Shown here one piece after another: positions 1 to 6,301 of a DNA stretch of 6,438 nucleotides. The number at the start of each line of letters is the position of its first letter. Position 1 is the first letter of the stretch. Source of the DNA: Bacteroidales bacterium (GTDB lineage Bacteria > Bacteroidota > Bacteroidia > Bacteroidales > UBA7960). The translations under genes were made by a program, and so were the position numbers. Location of the stretch: NCBI GenBank assembly GCA_007132865.1, contig SLNU01000048.1:1-6438 (forward strand). The letters are read 5' to 3'. Under the pieces are notes generated by a model. That model did no database searches and was not told where the DNA came from. It worked only from the letters and a program-made list of their open reading frames with translations.

Positions 1-449
1 ACGACAACCCAAAAACAGCCCTTTGGCTGTTCGAGAAAGGCGTGGAACTGGATCCTGAAAATGTAAGCTACCTTTGCCTGCTGGCCAATACCCGCTTTGC
101 GCTGGGCATGAATCCCGAAGCTGCCGCGGCTTACGAAAAGGCCCTTGAGATAGACCCGAACGACCCGGATACCTGGCTGGAATACGCGGAGATAACCGCC
201 AACAATGGCCATAAGGAAGATGCCATTGAGATCATGAAGAGGGCACTGGAAGCCATCCCCAACCACAGCCTGCTGACCTATCACCTGAGTGCCTACCTGT
301 TCCTCAACGGAAGGGAAAAAGAAGGCAGCTATTACCTCGAGGAGGCCCTGATAAAAGATTTTGCGGAGCACACCACCATGTTGGAGAAATTCCCGGGTCT
401 GCTGCTCATGCAATCCTTTACCGATACAATTGAACAGAACCAGCCCTGA
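1..449 (+). CDS. TPR (tetratricopeptide repeat) protein, C-terminal part
   Basis: The frame is open from the left edge (first whole codon at base 3) to TGA at 447-449, giving about 148 residues of a longer protein. A GTG at 42 is not the start, because helical TPR sequence continues upstream of it. At least three TPR-like helix pairs are visible. The clearest reads AAAAYEKALEIDPNDPDTWL, with the typical small-residue, A-x-x-x-Y-x-x-A-L and D-P positions. It is preceded by FEKGVELDPEN and followed by the weaker IMKRALEAIPNH and YYLEEALIKD. The C-terminus is a short non-repeat tail. TPR arrays are protein-binding scaffolds, so the fragment does not reveal a specific job. It lies 5 bp upstream of the phosphosulfolactate synthase gene and is probably an upstream member of that operon. 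I am sure of the TPR assignment; the function is unknown. Confidence 0.85.
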   Translation, partial: DNPKTALWLFEKGVELDPENVSYLCLLANTRFALGMNPEAAAAYEKALEIDPNDPDTWLEYAEITANNGHKEDAIEIMKRALEAIPNHSLLTYHLSAYLFLNGREKEGSYYLEEALIKDFAEHTTMLEKFPGLLLMQSFTDTIEQNQP

Positions 450-454
450 AACCA

Positions 455-1231
455 ATGGAGCTGAAACAAATCCCTTACAGAGAAGTCAAACCGAGGAAAA
501 CCGGTATCACCATGGTGATGGACAAAGGTTTGAGCTTACGCCAGGGAGAGGACCTGGTTGAAACCGCCGGACACCTCGTGGATTTTGTCAAACTTGGCTT
601 TGGGACCTCCTATGTTTCCCCGGGGGTCAGGGAAAAGGTCAGGCTCTACCAGCAGCACGGGATCAGGGTATTTGCCGGTGGCACCCTGTTCGAGGCCTTT
701 GTTGTCAGGGGACAGGCAGAGGATTATTTCCGGTACATCGATTGGATCGGACTGGATGCTGCGGAGGTGTCGGATGGATCCATGAAGATGCACCACGAGG
801 AAAAATGTGCCTTCATAAGCAGGCTGTCCAAAAACCGCATGGTCCTTTCCGAGGTGGGCGCCAAGGAGGCAGATGTTGTGCTGGACCACCAAAGCTGGAT
901 CCGGCAGATGAATGGGGAGCTGGCAGCAGGAAGCAGCTATGTGATCGGGGAGGCCAGGGAAAGCGGAACCGTGGGAATCTTTGAATCCACCGGCAAGGCA
1001 GACACCTCGCTGATTGGGGACATACTGGCGGCCGTTCCATCAGAAAAGATTATTTGGGAGGCACCGCTGAAGCCACAGCAGGTCTGGTTCATCAAGCGGA
1101 TTGGTCCGACCGTGAACCTGGGCAACATTGCACCGGCAGATGCCGTCCCGCTGGAAACCCTAAGGCTGGGCCTGCGCGGGGACACCTTTTTCGATGTACT
1201 CCCGGAAGAGCTCCAACATCTTAAGTTATGA
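455..1231 (+). CDS. comA: ComA-family phosphosulfolactate synthase
   Basis: The 258-residue protein matches the ComA family over its whole length (usually about 250 residues, TIM-barrel fold). Family enzymes add sulfite to phosphoenolpyruvate, with Mg2+, to give (2R)-O-phospho-3-sulfolactate; this is the first step of one coenzyme M route in methanogens and of sulfolactate formation in Bacillus spores. Visible family blocks, in order: KPRKTGITMVMDKGL (12-26), VKLGFGTS (45-52), GGTLFE (75-80), EVSDGS (104-109), SEVG (132-135), AGSSYVIGEARESG (158-171), WEAP (201-204), QQ (208-209), NLGNI (221-225) and LETLRLGLRGDT (233-244). The cluster appears intact. The ATG lies 5 bp after the TPR stop with no strong Shine-Dalgarno; the stop overlaps the next ATG (ATGA). 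No phosphatase or dehydrogenase of the coenzyme M route (ComB, ComC) is in the window, so the product's fate is unclear. Family is certain; the physiological reaction in this lineage is inference. Confidence 0.92.
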   Translation: MELKQIPYREVKPRKTGITMVMDKGLSLRQGEDLVETAGHLVDFVKLGFGTSYVSPGVREKVRLYQQHGIRVFAGGTLFEAFVVRGQAEDYFRYIDWIGLDAAEVSDGSMKMHHEEKCAFISRLSKNRMVLSEVGAKEADVVLDHQSWIRQMNGELAAGSSYVIGEARESGTVGIFESTGKADTSLIGDILAAVPSEKIIWEAPLKPQQVWFIKRIGPTVNLGNIAPADAVPLETLRLGLRGDTFFDVLPEELQHLKL

Positions 1232-2178
1232 GTCAGCGAAGTTTCCCCCAATACCTTCTGATCGCTGCCCGCGGGATGGGAATGGGGGCTGCCGACGTGA
1301 TCCCGGGCGTTTCCGGGGGAACCATCGCGCTTGTGACCGGGATCTACGAAGAGCTCATCCAGAGCATCAAATCCGTCAACGCAGAGTTTCTCAGAATCCT
1401 GTTCTCCCAAGGCATCCGACCGGCATGGGCCCATATCAACGGCACATTCCTGCTTTCTTTGCTGGCCGGAATTTTCATAAGCCTCATCACACTGGCCAGG
1501 GGGATCTCCTTCCTGCTTTCGAACCACCCCATGCTGGTCTGGGCCTTTTTTTTCGGACTCATTGTCGGATCGGCCATTTACGTAAGCCGGAAGATCAGCA
1601 GATGGACCCCGCATGGGGTGCTTATGCTGCTGGGAGGTACGGCCCTGGCCTATTACATCACCATTTCCAGTCCCGCCACCTCCACAGATGCCCTGTGGTT
1701 TGTATTTGTTTCAGGGAGTATCGCCATTTGTGCGATGATCCTCCCGGGAATCTCCGGCAGTTTTATCCTGCTGCTGCTCGGCAAGTATGCCTTCATGATG
1801 GAAGCCCTGAAAGACCTGAAAGTGGTCATACTGGGGGTATTCGGTCTTGGATGCGTGGTCGGGATCCTGGGTTTCTCCCATGTGATTTCCTGGTTGTTCA
1901 AAAAACATCCCAATGCCACAATGGCCCTGCTGTCAGGGTTCATGATCGGCTCGCTCAACAAACTCTGGCCCTGGAAGGAGGTGATCGAACACAGGCAAAA
2001 CAGCCACGGTGAATGGGTGCCCTTCATAGAGCGGAGCATCAGTCCGGGCAGGTACCAGGACTTGTTACAGTCAGACCCCATGTTGTGGCAGGTGGGTCTG
2101 TGTGCCATGGCCGGCCTGGCCCTTATATTCGTTTTCGAGTGGGTGGGCAGGAGCAGGGCACAGGATCTAAACCACTAA
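1228..2178 (+). CDS. popT: DUF368 polyprenyl-phosphate translocase (PopT-type)
   Basis: This is a 316-residue polytopic membrane protein of the DUF368 family. Members have been shown to move undecaprenyl phosphate, the lipid carrier for peptidoglycan and other surface polymers, back across the cytoplasmic membrane for reuse. The two family hallmarks are present and resemble each other, as expected of a duplicated fold: ADVIPGVSGGT at residues 22-32 and AMILPGISGS at 169-178. Hydrophobic spans lie roughly at 72-95, 101-120, 129-147, 155-185, 197-223, 229-245 and 285-306. A hydrophilic loop at about 247-283 precedes the last span, and the C-terminus is short and charged. The ATG overlaps the comA stop by 4 bp, suggesting translational coupling, and aroE follows after 6 bp. 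Family assignment is firm. Substrate is inferred from characterised relatives. The length is normal and nothing looks broken. Confidence 0.93.
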   Translation: MSQRSFPQYLLIAARGMGMGAADVIPGVSGGTIALVTGIYEELIQSIKSVNAEFLRILFSQGIRPAWAHINGTFLLSLLAGIFISLITLARGISFLLSNHPMLVWAFFFGLIVGSAIYVSRKISRWTPHGVLMLLGGTALAYYITISSPATSTDALWFVFVSGSIAICAMILPGISGSFILLLLGKYAFMMEALKDLKVVILGVFGLGCVVGILGFSHVISWLFKKHPNATMALLSGFMIGSLNKLWPWKEVIEHRQNSHGEWVPFIERSISPGRYQDLLQSDPMLWQVGLCAMAGLALIFVFEWVGRSRAQDLNH

Positions 2179-2184
2179 GCACCT

Positions 2185-2970
2185 ATGGCAGCTGTTTACG
2201 GACTCATCGGTTATCCGCTCTCCCACTCCTGGTCCGCCGCCTATTTTACAGAAAAATTCAACAGGCAAGGCATCCGGGGGGCGACCTATGTCCCCTTCCC
2301 GCTGAAAGACATCGGCGAACTACCCGGGCTGGTGCGGCAAACGCCCGGACTCCGCGGACTGAATGTTACGATCCCTTACAAGGAGAAGGTGTTGGACTAC
2401 ATGGACGAGCTGTCAGAAACCGCCCGTTCCATCGGCGCGGTAAACACCATCACAATCAGTCACCGGCAAGGAAACATCTTGCTGAAGGGAGACAATACCG
2501 ATGCTTTCGGTTTTGAAAAAAGCCTGGAGGAGAACGGGATCCTGTCAAAGGGCAAGGATCCCGCAAATAGCGGGGTGCTGGCCCCCAGCGGAGCAATGGT
2601 CCTGGGCACCGGCGGGGCGTCCCGCGCCGTTCGTCATGTGCTGGAATCCCATGGGTGGAACGTACTGCTTGTCTCCAGGTTCCCGAAGAAAGACCGGGCC
2701 GTCTCCTATGACGCACTCCGCAGAAGCCATTTCCAGGACTGCAGGCTGATCGTTAACACTACGCCGCTTGGCATGTATCCGGAGGTCGAAGGCTGTCCGC
2801 CCATCCCTTATGAATACCTGAGCGGGGACCACATCCTTTATGACCTGGTCTATAACCCGGAGCACACCCGATTCCTGGAAATGGGAAAGAAAGCAGGATG
2901 CAGGACGATTGGCGGACACCGCATGCTGGTGCTGCAGGCCGAAAGGTCCTGGGAAATCTGGAACCGCTGA
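2185..2970 (+). CDS. aroE: Shikimate dehydrogenase
   Basis: This 261-residue AroE reduces 3-dehydroshikimate to shikimate with NADPH in the cytoplasmic aromatic amino acid pathway. Substrate-binding residues: the YPLSHSWS block (Ser13 and Ser15), Asn60 and Thr62 in GLNVTIPYK, and Asn87 in GAVNT. The catalytic pair is Lys66 and Asp106 (DNTDAFGF), matching Lys65 and Asp102 of the E. coli enzyme. The nucleotide loop is GTGGASRAV (141-149), followed by a Ser-Arg plus Lys-Lys patch (164-169) suited to NADP. NTTPLGMYP (191-199), LVYNP (221-225) and MLVLQA with Gln251 complete the fold. ATG 2185 lies 6 bp after the DUF368 stop and matches the usual AroE N-terminus. The linker between Asp106 and the glycine loop seems about ten residues longer than in E. 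coli (judged from memory), and its DNA holds two hairpins. It is the last gene of the + strand run. Confidence 0.95.
   Translation: MAAVYGLIGYPLSHSWSAAYFTEKFNRQGIRGATYVPFPLKDIGELPGLVRQTPGLRGLNVTIPYKEKVLDYMDELSETARSIGAVNTITISHRQGNILLKGDNTDAFGFEKSLEENGILSKGKDPANSGVLAPSGAMVLGTGGASRAVRHVLESHGWNVLLVSRFPKKDRAVSYDALRRSHFQDCRLIVNTTPLGMYPEVEGCPPIPYEYLSGDHILYDLVYNPEHTRFLEMGKKAGCRTIGGHRMLVLQAERSWEIWNR
2535..2589 (+). repeat. Two adjacent inverted repeats inside the aroE linker
   Basis: CGGGATCCT (2535-2543) and AGGATCCCG (2555-2563) form a perfect 9-bp inverted repeat around an 11-base loop. Thirteen bases later GCTGG (2577-2581) and CCAGC (2585-2589) form a 5-bp stem with a CCC loop. Both lie in codons for the poorly conserved linker of AroE (about residues 117-135), between the catalytic and NADP-binding domains. 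The pairing is seen directly; any role for it is unknown. Confidence 0.6.
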
Positions 2971-3107
2971 CACCCGCCCTGCCCGGTTTTCGCACGTCCT
3001 ACTGCCCGGTCCGCCACCTCACCACCCGGACCACCCGGAGGCCCGCCACCTCACCACCCGGACCGCCACATCACCACCCGGACCGCCAGCCCCTGAACAG
3101 CCCTGAC
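2971..3107 (+). other. C-rich convergent intergenic region, possible Rho-dependent termination zone
   Basis: This 137-bp stretch follows the aroE stop and abuts the argS stop. Over bases 2971-3100 I count 69 C against 26 G on the + strand. Neither strand shows a stable hairpin followed by a T-run. A C-rich, G-poor and weakly structured 3' region is what Rho prefers on an RNA, so the aroE transcript could end here by Rho. The argS transcript reading in from the other side would be G-rich instead. Composition is observed; the termination role is inference. Confidence 0.35.
3011..3088. repeat. Short C-rich direct repeat, 20-bp unit, three copies plus fragments
   Basis: The unit CCGCCACCTCACCACCCGGA occurs exactly at 3011-3030 and 3043-3062. 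A third copy with one change (C to A at base 3070) is directly adjacent at 3063-3082. Bases 3083-3088 (CCGCCA) begin a fourth, broken copy. The 12 bases between copies one and two start with CCACCCGGA, repeating the end of the unit. The array fills the gap between converging aroE and argS. A 20-bp unit shifts frame at each copy, so it is not coding. The close identity of the copies suggests recent or ongoing slippage. Confidence 0.8.
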
Positions 3108-4907
3108 CTACATCCGCTCCGGCACGTCAATGCCAAGCAAAGCCATCCCGTTGCCGATTGCCGTGGCTGTCAGCTGTGCCAGCTTCAGGCGGAAATCACT
3201 CAGCCGGGTGTCTGGCTCATTCAGGACCGAATACTCGTGGTAGAACTGGTTGAACTCCTTGCAAAGCTCGTACACATAATTGGCGATTTTGGCCGGACTA
3301 AGCTCTTCGGCTGCTTCCATCACGCAGGCAGGAAAAGCAAAAAGGGTTTTCAGCAATGCGATTTCCTTTGAATTGATCTGTGCAGGATCCGGGGCCGGGT
3401 CAATCGCATCCAGGCGGGCCTGGCCGGCAGTCCGCAAAATGGAGCGGATGCGGGCAAATGTGTATTGTATAAACGGACCGGTATTGCCGTTGAAGTCGAT
3501 GGATTCTTCCGGATTGAACAACATGTGCTTCTTCGGGTCCACCTTCAGAATGAAATACTTCAGCGCACCCAGTCCGATTACATGATAAAGCCGCTCCTTC
3601 TCCTCCTCAGAAAAATCATTGGTCTTGCCAAGTTCCTCGGTGGTCCGGCGGGCCGTTTCAAACATATCATCCATCAGGTCATCGGCGTCCACCACGGTGC
3701 CTTCCCTTGACTTCATCTTGCCCCCGGGAAGCTCCACCATCCCGTAACTAAGATGGTAAATGGAATCGGCAAAGGGTTTGCCCAGTTTTTTCAGTACCTT
3801 TTGCAGTACATCAAAGTGGTAGTTTTGCTCATTGCCGACCACATACACCATTTTCCGGGGCTTGAAATCATCGTACCTGAGCTGGGCGGTGCCCAAATCC
3901 TGCGTCATATACACGGAAGTCCCGTCAGCCCTCAGCAGCAACTTTTCATCCAGGCCCTCATCCGACAGGTCCGCCCAAACCGACCCATCTTCCTTTTTAT
4001 TAAGCAATCCATTTCGGAGCCCTTCCAGGACCAATTCCTTGCCCAGCAGGTAGGTATCCGACTCATAATATATCTTGTCAAATGACACTCCCAGGCGCTG
4101 GTAGGTGATGTCGAAACCCTTGTATACCCAGCCATTCATTTTTTCCCAGACCGAAAGGGTTTCCGGGTCCTTCATCTCCCACTTGCGCAACAATTCCTGT
4201 GCTTCCACCATCAGGGGGGCCTGCCTGCGGGCCGCTTCCTCATCCAGGCCCTTATTGAGCACCAGATCCCGTGCCTGCGCCTTCAGTTCGGCCTCAAACC
4301 GCACGTAATACTCACCCACCAGCTTGTCCCCCTTTTTACCAGAAGTCCCGGGGTTTTCCCCATTGCCGAACTTCATCCAGGCCAGCATGGACTTGCATAT
4401 ATGGATGCCGCGGTCATTGACCAGGTTCACCCGCACCACTTTGTGCCCGGCACCCTCCAGTATCCTCGCCACCGAATAACCCAGCAGGTTGTTTCGGATA
4501 TGGCCCAGGTGCAGGGGCTTGTTTGTATTGGGAGAGGAGAATTCCACCACCACCGGGGCATTCCCGGAATCCGGCTGAAGTCCGAATTCGCTGCGGTTCA
4601 TCTCTTTCTTCAGAAACGCCAGCCAGTAAGACGGCTTCAGGGAAAGGTTCAGAAACCCCTTGATCACATTAACGGAGGCAAGCTCTTCCACCTGTTTTAA
4701 CAAGGCTTCTCCTATGATTGCAGCACACTGCTCGGGTGATCGGCGCAAGGCCTTCACAAAAGGGAACACCACCAGGGTAAAGTCCCCTTCAAACTCCTTG
4801 CGGGTCTTTTGCAGTTCAATACCTACGGGAGGAAACGCTTGTCCGGTTTCCTTCAACAGGATCCCGGAAACGGCTTCTGCGATCTTCTTTTCAATGTCCA
4901 TCAGCAT
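3108..4907 (-). CDS. argS: Arginyl-tRNA synthetase
   Basis: This 599-residue class I synthetase attaches arginine to tRNA-Arg in the cytoplasm. The N-terminal ArgS-specific tRNA-binding domain covers about residues 4-110 (including LQKTRKEFEGDFTLVVFPF). The catalytic domain has SSPNTNKPLHLGHIRNN with the HIGH-type signature HLGH at 133-136. The second signature is KMKSR at 397-401, in place of the canonical KMSKS; I recall this as usual for ArgS of this phylum. The helical anticodon-binding (DALR) domain begins near GPFIQYTFARIRSILR (477-492) and ends with the typical ALLGIDVPERM. Length is normal. Two in-frame ATGs compete, at 4905-4907 and 4899-4901; neither has a Shine-Dalgarno, and both follow A-rich DNA. 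The gene stands alone on its strand, converging with aroE and diverging from the lipoprotein gene. A promoter-like element lies about 115 bp upstream. Confidence 0.96.
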   Translation of the reverse strand: MLMDIEKKIAEAVSGILLKETGQAFPPVGIELQKTRKEFEGDFTLVVFPFVKALRRSPEQCAAIIGEALLKQVEELASVNVIKGFLNLSLKPSYWLAFLKKEMNRSEFGLQPDSGNAPVVVEFSSPNTNKPLHLGHIRNNLLGYSVARILEGAGHKVVRVNLVNDRGIHICKSMLAWMKFGNGENPGTSGKKGDKLVGEYYVRFEAELKAQARDLVLNKGLDEEAARRQAPLMVEAQELLRKWEMKDPETLSVWEKMNGWVYKGFDITYQRLGVSFDKIYYESDTYLLGKELVLEGLRNGLLNKKEDGSVWADLSDEGLDEKLLLRADGTSVYMTQDLGTAQLRYDDFKPRKMVYVVGNEQNYHFDVLQKVLKKLGKPFADSIYHLSYGMVELPGGKMKSREGTVVDADDLMDDMFETARRTTEELGKTNDFSEEEKERLYHVIGLGALKYFILKVDPKKHMLFNPEESIDFNGNTGPFIQYTFARIRSILRTAGQARLDAIDPAPDPAQINSKEIALLKTLFAFPACVMEAAEELSPAKIANYVYELCKEFNQFYHEYSVLNEPDTRLSDFRLKLAQLTATAIGNGMALLGIDVPERM

Positions 4908-5021
4908 GATTGTTTATTGTTGTTCAATCCCTGCACTCCATCCTAAGTCCATGGCACGAAGCTTGTACGGATAAATCTGCACAAAAACATGCGCTCCTTA
5001 AGCAGCATTCGGCCCGGGCTG

Positions 5022-5029
5022 CAAAATTA
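5022..5029 (-). promoter_or_regulatory. Bacteroidota-type -7 element facing argS
   Basis: Read on the - strand these bases are TAATTTTG, a perfect match to the Bacteroidota primary sigma factor -7 consensus TAnnTTTG. Transcription would start near 5015 and give argS a leader of about 105 bases. No TTG is found at the expected -33 distance, so this rests on one element in a divergent spacer where a promoter is required. Confidence 0.4.
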
Positions 5030-5082
5030 GTGTTTTTTAAAAAGTAAATCCCTGAATTGGTTAACTTAGCAAACCAAAAGGC

Positions 5083-6090
5083 ATGCAAATGAATACCAGG
5101 ATATTTCCCTTTGCAATCTCATTAATTATTGTCGGATTGTTGTCCTGTACCGGGTCCGGTCAGCAGGACCACGAAGCATCGGCATCCGGTGAAGACCGCC
5201 AGGAAAGGGCCCGGGTCCCGGTATTCAATGCCGATTCTGCCTTTGCCTTCATAGAAGCCCAGGTGGGTTTCGGTCCCAGGGTCCCCAATACCCCGGCCCA
5301 TCAGGCTGGCGGGGACTATCTTGAAGAGACCCTTGGCCGGTTTGCCGACACATTATATATACAGGAGGCCCGGGTAAGGGCATTTGACGGCACCGTGCTG
5401 AACATCCGCAACATCATCGGCGCTTTCCAGCCCGAAAGGCGAAACCGCATCCTGCTTTGTGCACATTGGGACAGCCGTCCCTTTGCCGACTGGGATGAAG
5501 ACCCGGCCAATCATTACACCCCGATAGACGGGGCCAATGACGGGGCCAGCGGGGTTGGGGTATTGCTGGAGATCGCCCGTCACCTAAGTGAGCATCCGAC
5601 AAGACCGGGCATTGACATTGTGTTTTTTGATGCTGAGGATTACGGCAAGCATGAGGCGGCCACAGGGGCAGACGGGGATACCTGGGCGCTGGGTGCCCAG
5701 CACTGGGCGAGAAGTCCGCACAAATCTGACTACCAAGCCAATTACGGCATTCTGCTGGATATGGTGGGTGCCGCGAATGCCACCTTTAAAAAGGAAGGCT
5801 TTTCCATGCTTTTTGCGCCCGGGGTGGTCAGGAAGGTTTGGGAAACGGGACAGCGTATCGGATACGGAAGTTACTTCCTGAACCAGGAAGGCACCTATGT
5901 GACAGATGACCATTTTTATGTGAACGAAATCCGGAATATTCCCACCATAAACATCATTCATTTAGATGATGGAACACCGCACGGGTTTTTCCCGCAGTGG
6001 CACACCGTGAATGACCGCATTGAATTCATCGATAAGGGTACGTTAAAGGCAGTCGGACAAACCGTTCTGACGGTGATTTTTGAGGAGTAA
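5083..6090 (+). CDS. Lipoprotein of the M28/glutaminyl-cyclase family (probable glutaminyl-peptide cyclotransferase)
   Basis: The 335-residue product begins with a lipoprotein signal: basic start, hydrophobic core at 7-20, lipobox LLSC with Cys22, then a polar tail to about 45. It is therefore probably membrane-anchored and exposed outside the cytoplasm. The rest is an M28-type zinc hydrolase fold. Its blocks follow animal glutaminyl cyclase (numbers recalled from human QC): AHWDSR (127-132), GANDGASG (150-157, Asp153 like zinc ligand Asp159), FFDAEDYG (181-188, Glu185 like catalytic Glu201, Asp186 at the Glu202 zinc position), LLDMVGAANATF (224-235, Asp226 like Asp248), TDDH (274-277, Asp276 like Asp305) and QWHT (305-308, His307 like zinc ligand His330). 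Such enzymes cyclise N-terminal Gln to pyroglutamate; in Bacteroidota many secreted proteins start with Gln after signal cleavage. A general aminopeptidase is the alternative. ATGs at 5083 and 5089 are both possible. It diverges from argS. Confidence 0.88.
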   Translation: MQMNTRIFPFAISLIIVGLLSCTGSGQQDHEASASGEDRQERARVPVFNADSAFAFIEAQVGFGPRVPNTPAHQAGGDYLEETLGRFADTLYIQEARVRAFDGTVLNIRNIIGAFQPERRNRILLCAHWDSRPFADWDEDPANHYTPIDGANDGASGVGVLLEIARHLSEHPTRPGIDIVFFDAEDYGKHEAATGADGDTWALGAQHWARSPHKSDYQANYGILLDMVGAANATFKKEGFSMLFAPGVVRKVWETGQRIGYGSYFLNQEGTYVTDDHFYVNEIRNIPTINIIHLDDGTPHGFFPQWHTVNDRIEFIDKGTLKAVGQTVLTVIFEE

Positions 6091-6162
6091 ACCCTGTGGG
6101 TATAAATAAAGTGGCAAGGGGGTAAAAAAACCAGGAAAAATAGTTATGTTTCAATTTTTTTG

Positions 6163-6170
6163 TATTTTAG
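6163..6170 (+). promoter_or_regulatory. Weak -7-like element upstream of tRNA-Ser
   Basis: TATTTTAG matches TAnnTTTG at five of the six fixed positions and lies 40 bases before the tRNA. A second five-of-six match, TATGTTTC, lies at 6145-6152. Neither has a TTG at the expected -33 spacing. The tRNA needs a promoter somewhere in 6091-6210, and this AT-rich stretch is the likeliest place. Confidence 0.25.
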
Positions 6171-6210
6171 CACCTTGAAAAATGGGCCCTCAAGGGGTCG
6201 GGGAACTGAG

Positions 6211-6301
6211 GGAGAGGTGGCCGAGTGGTCGAAGGCGCACGCCTGGAAAGTGTGTATCCGCCAAAAGCGGATCAAGGGTTCGAATCCCTTTCTCTCCGCC
6301 A
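6211..6301 (+). tRNA. tRNA-Ser (anticodon GGA), CCA encoded
   Basis: A full class II tRNA folds here. The acceptor stem pairs GGAGAGG (6211-6217) with TCTCTCC (6291-6297), ending in one G-U pair. The D stem is GCC/GGC (6220-6222 with 6234-6236). The anticodon stem is CACGC/GTGTG (6238-6242 with 6250-6254, one G-U pair) around loop CTGGAAA, putting anticodon GGA at 6245-6247; it reads serine codons UCC and UCU. The long variable arm, ATCCGC and GCGGAT around a five-base loop (6256-6272), is the hallmark of serine tRNAs. The T arm is AAGGG-TTCGAAT-CCCTT (6274-6290). G6298 is the discriminator base, as in serine tRNAs, and CCA is encoded at 6299-6301. It stands alone between the lipoprotein gene and the next coding region. 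Confidence 0.97.

Noticed and set aside
42..44. GTG as the start of a short complete TPR gene
   Set aside because: The same frame is open back to the window edge and keeps TPR-like helical sequence, so the gene is cut by the window, not short.
1194..2012. A 272-codon open frame on the + strand overlapping the DUF368 gene
   Set aside because: It is an out-of-frame shadow in GC-rich DNA. It lacks hydrophobic or family sequence, while the DUF368 frame carries both family motifs.
3011..3088. CRISPR array
   Set aside because: The copies are adjacent or 12 bp apart with no unique spacers of normal size, the unit is only 20 bp, and no cas genes are present.
2898..3371. A 157-codon + strand open frame reading through the end of aroE, the repeat array and the end of argS
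   Set aside because: It overlaps two certain genes in other frames. The 20-bp unit shifts frame at each copy, and the proline/threonine-rich product reflects composition only.
3707..3721. KMKSR instead of KMSKS in ArgS as a sign of a damaged enzyme
   Set aside because: All other ArgS motifs and the full length are intact, and ArgS proteins often vary at this signature. It is a lineage feature, not a defect.
5002..5038. Intrinsic terminator: GCAGC/GCTGC stem (5002-5022) followed by a T-run
   Set aside because: The T-run starts about ten bases after the short stem, no + strand transcript is expected upstream of it, and it overlaps the likely argS promoter.
6091..6101. ACCC-TGT-GGGT hairpin just after the lipoprotein stop as a terminator
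   Set aside because: The stem is only 4 bp and is followed by mixed AT sequence without a T-run.
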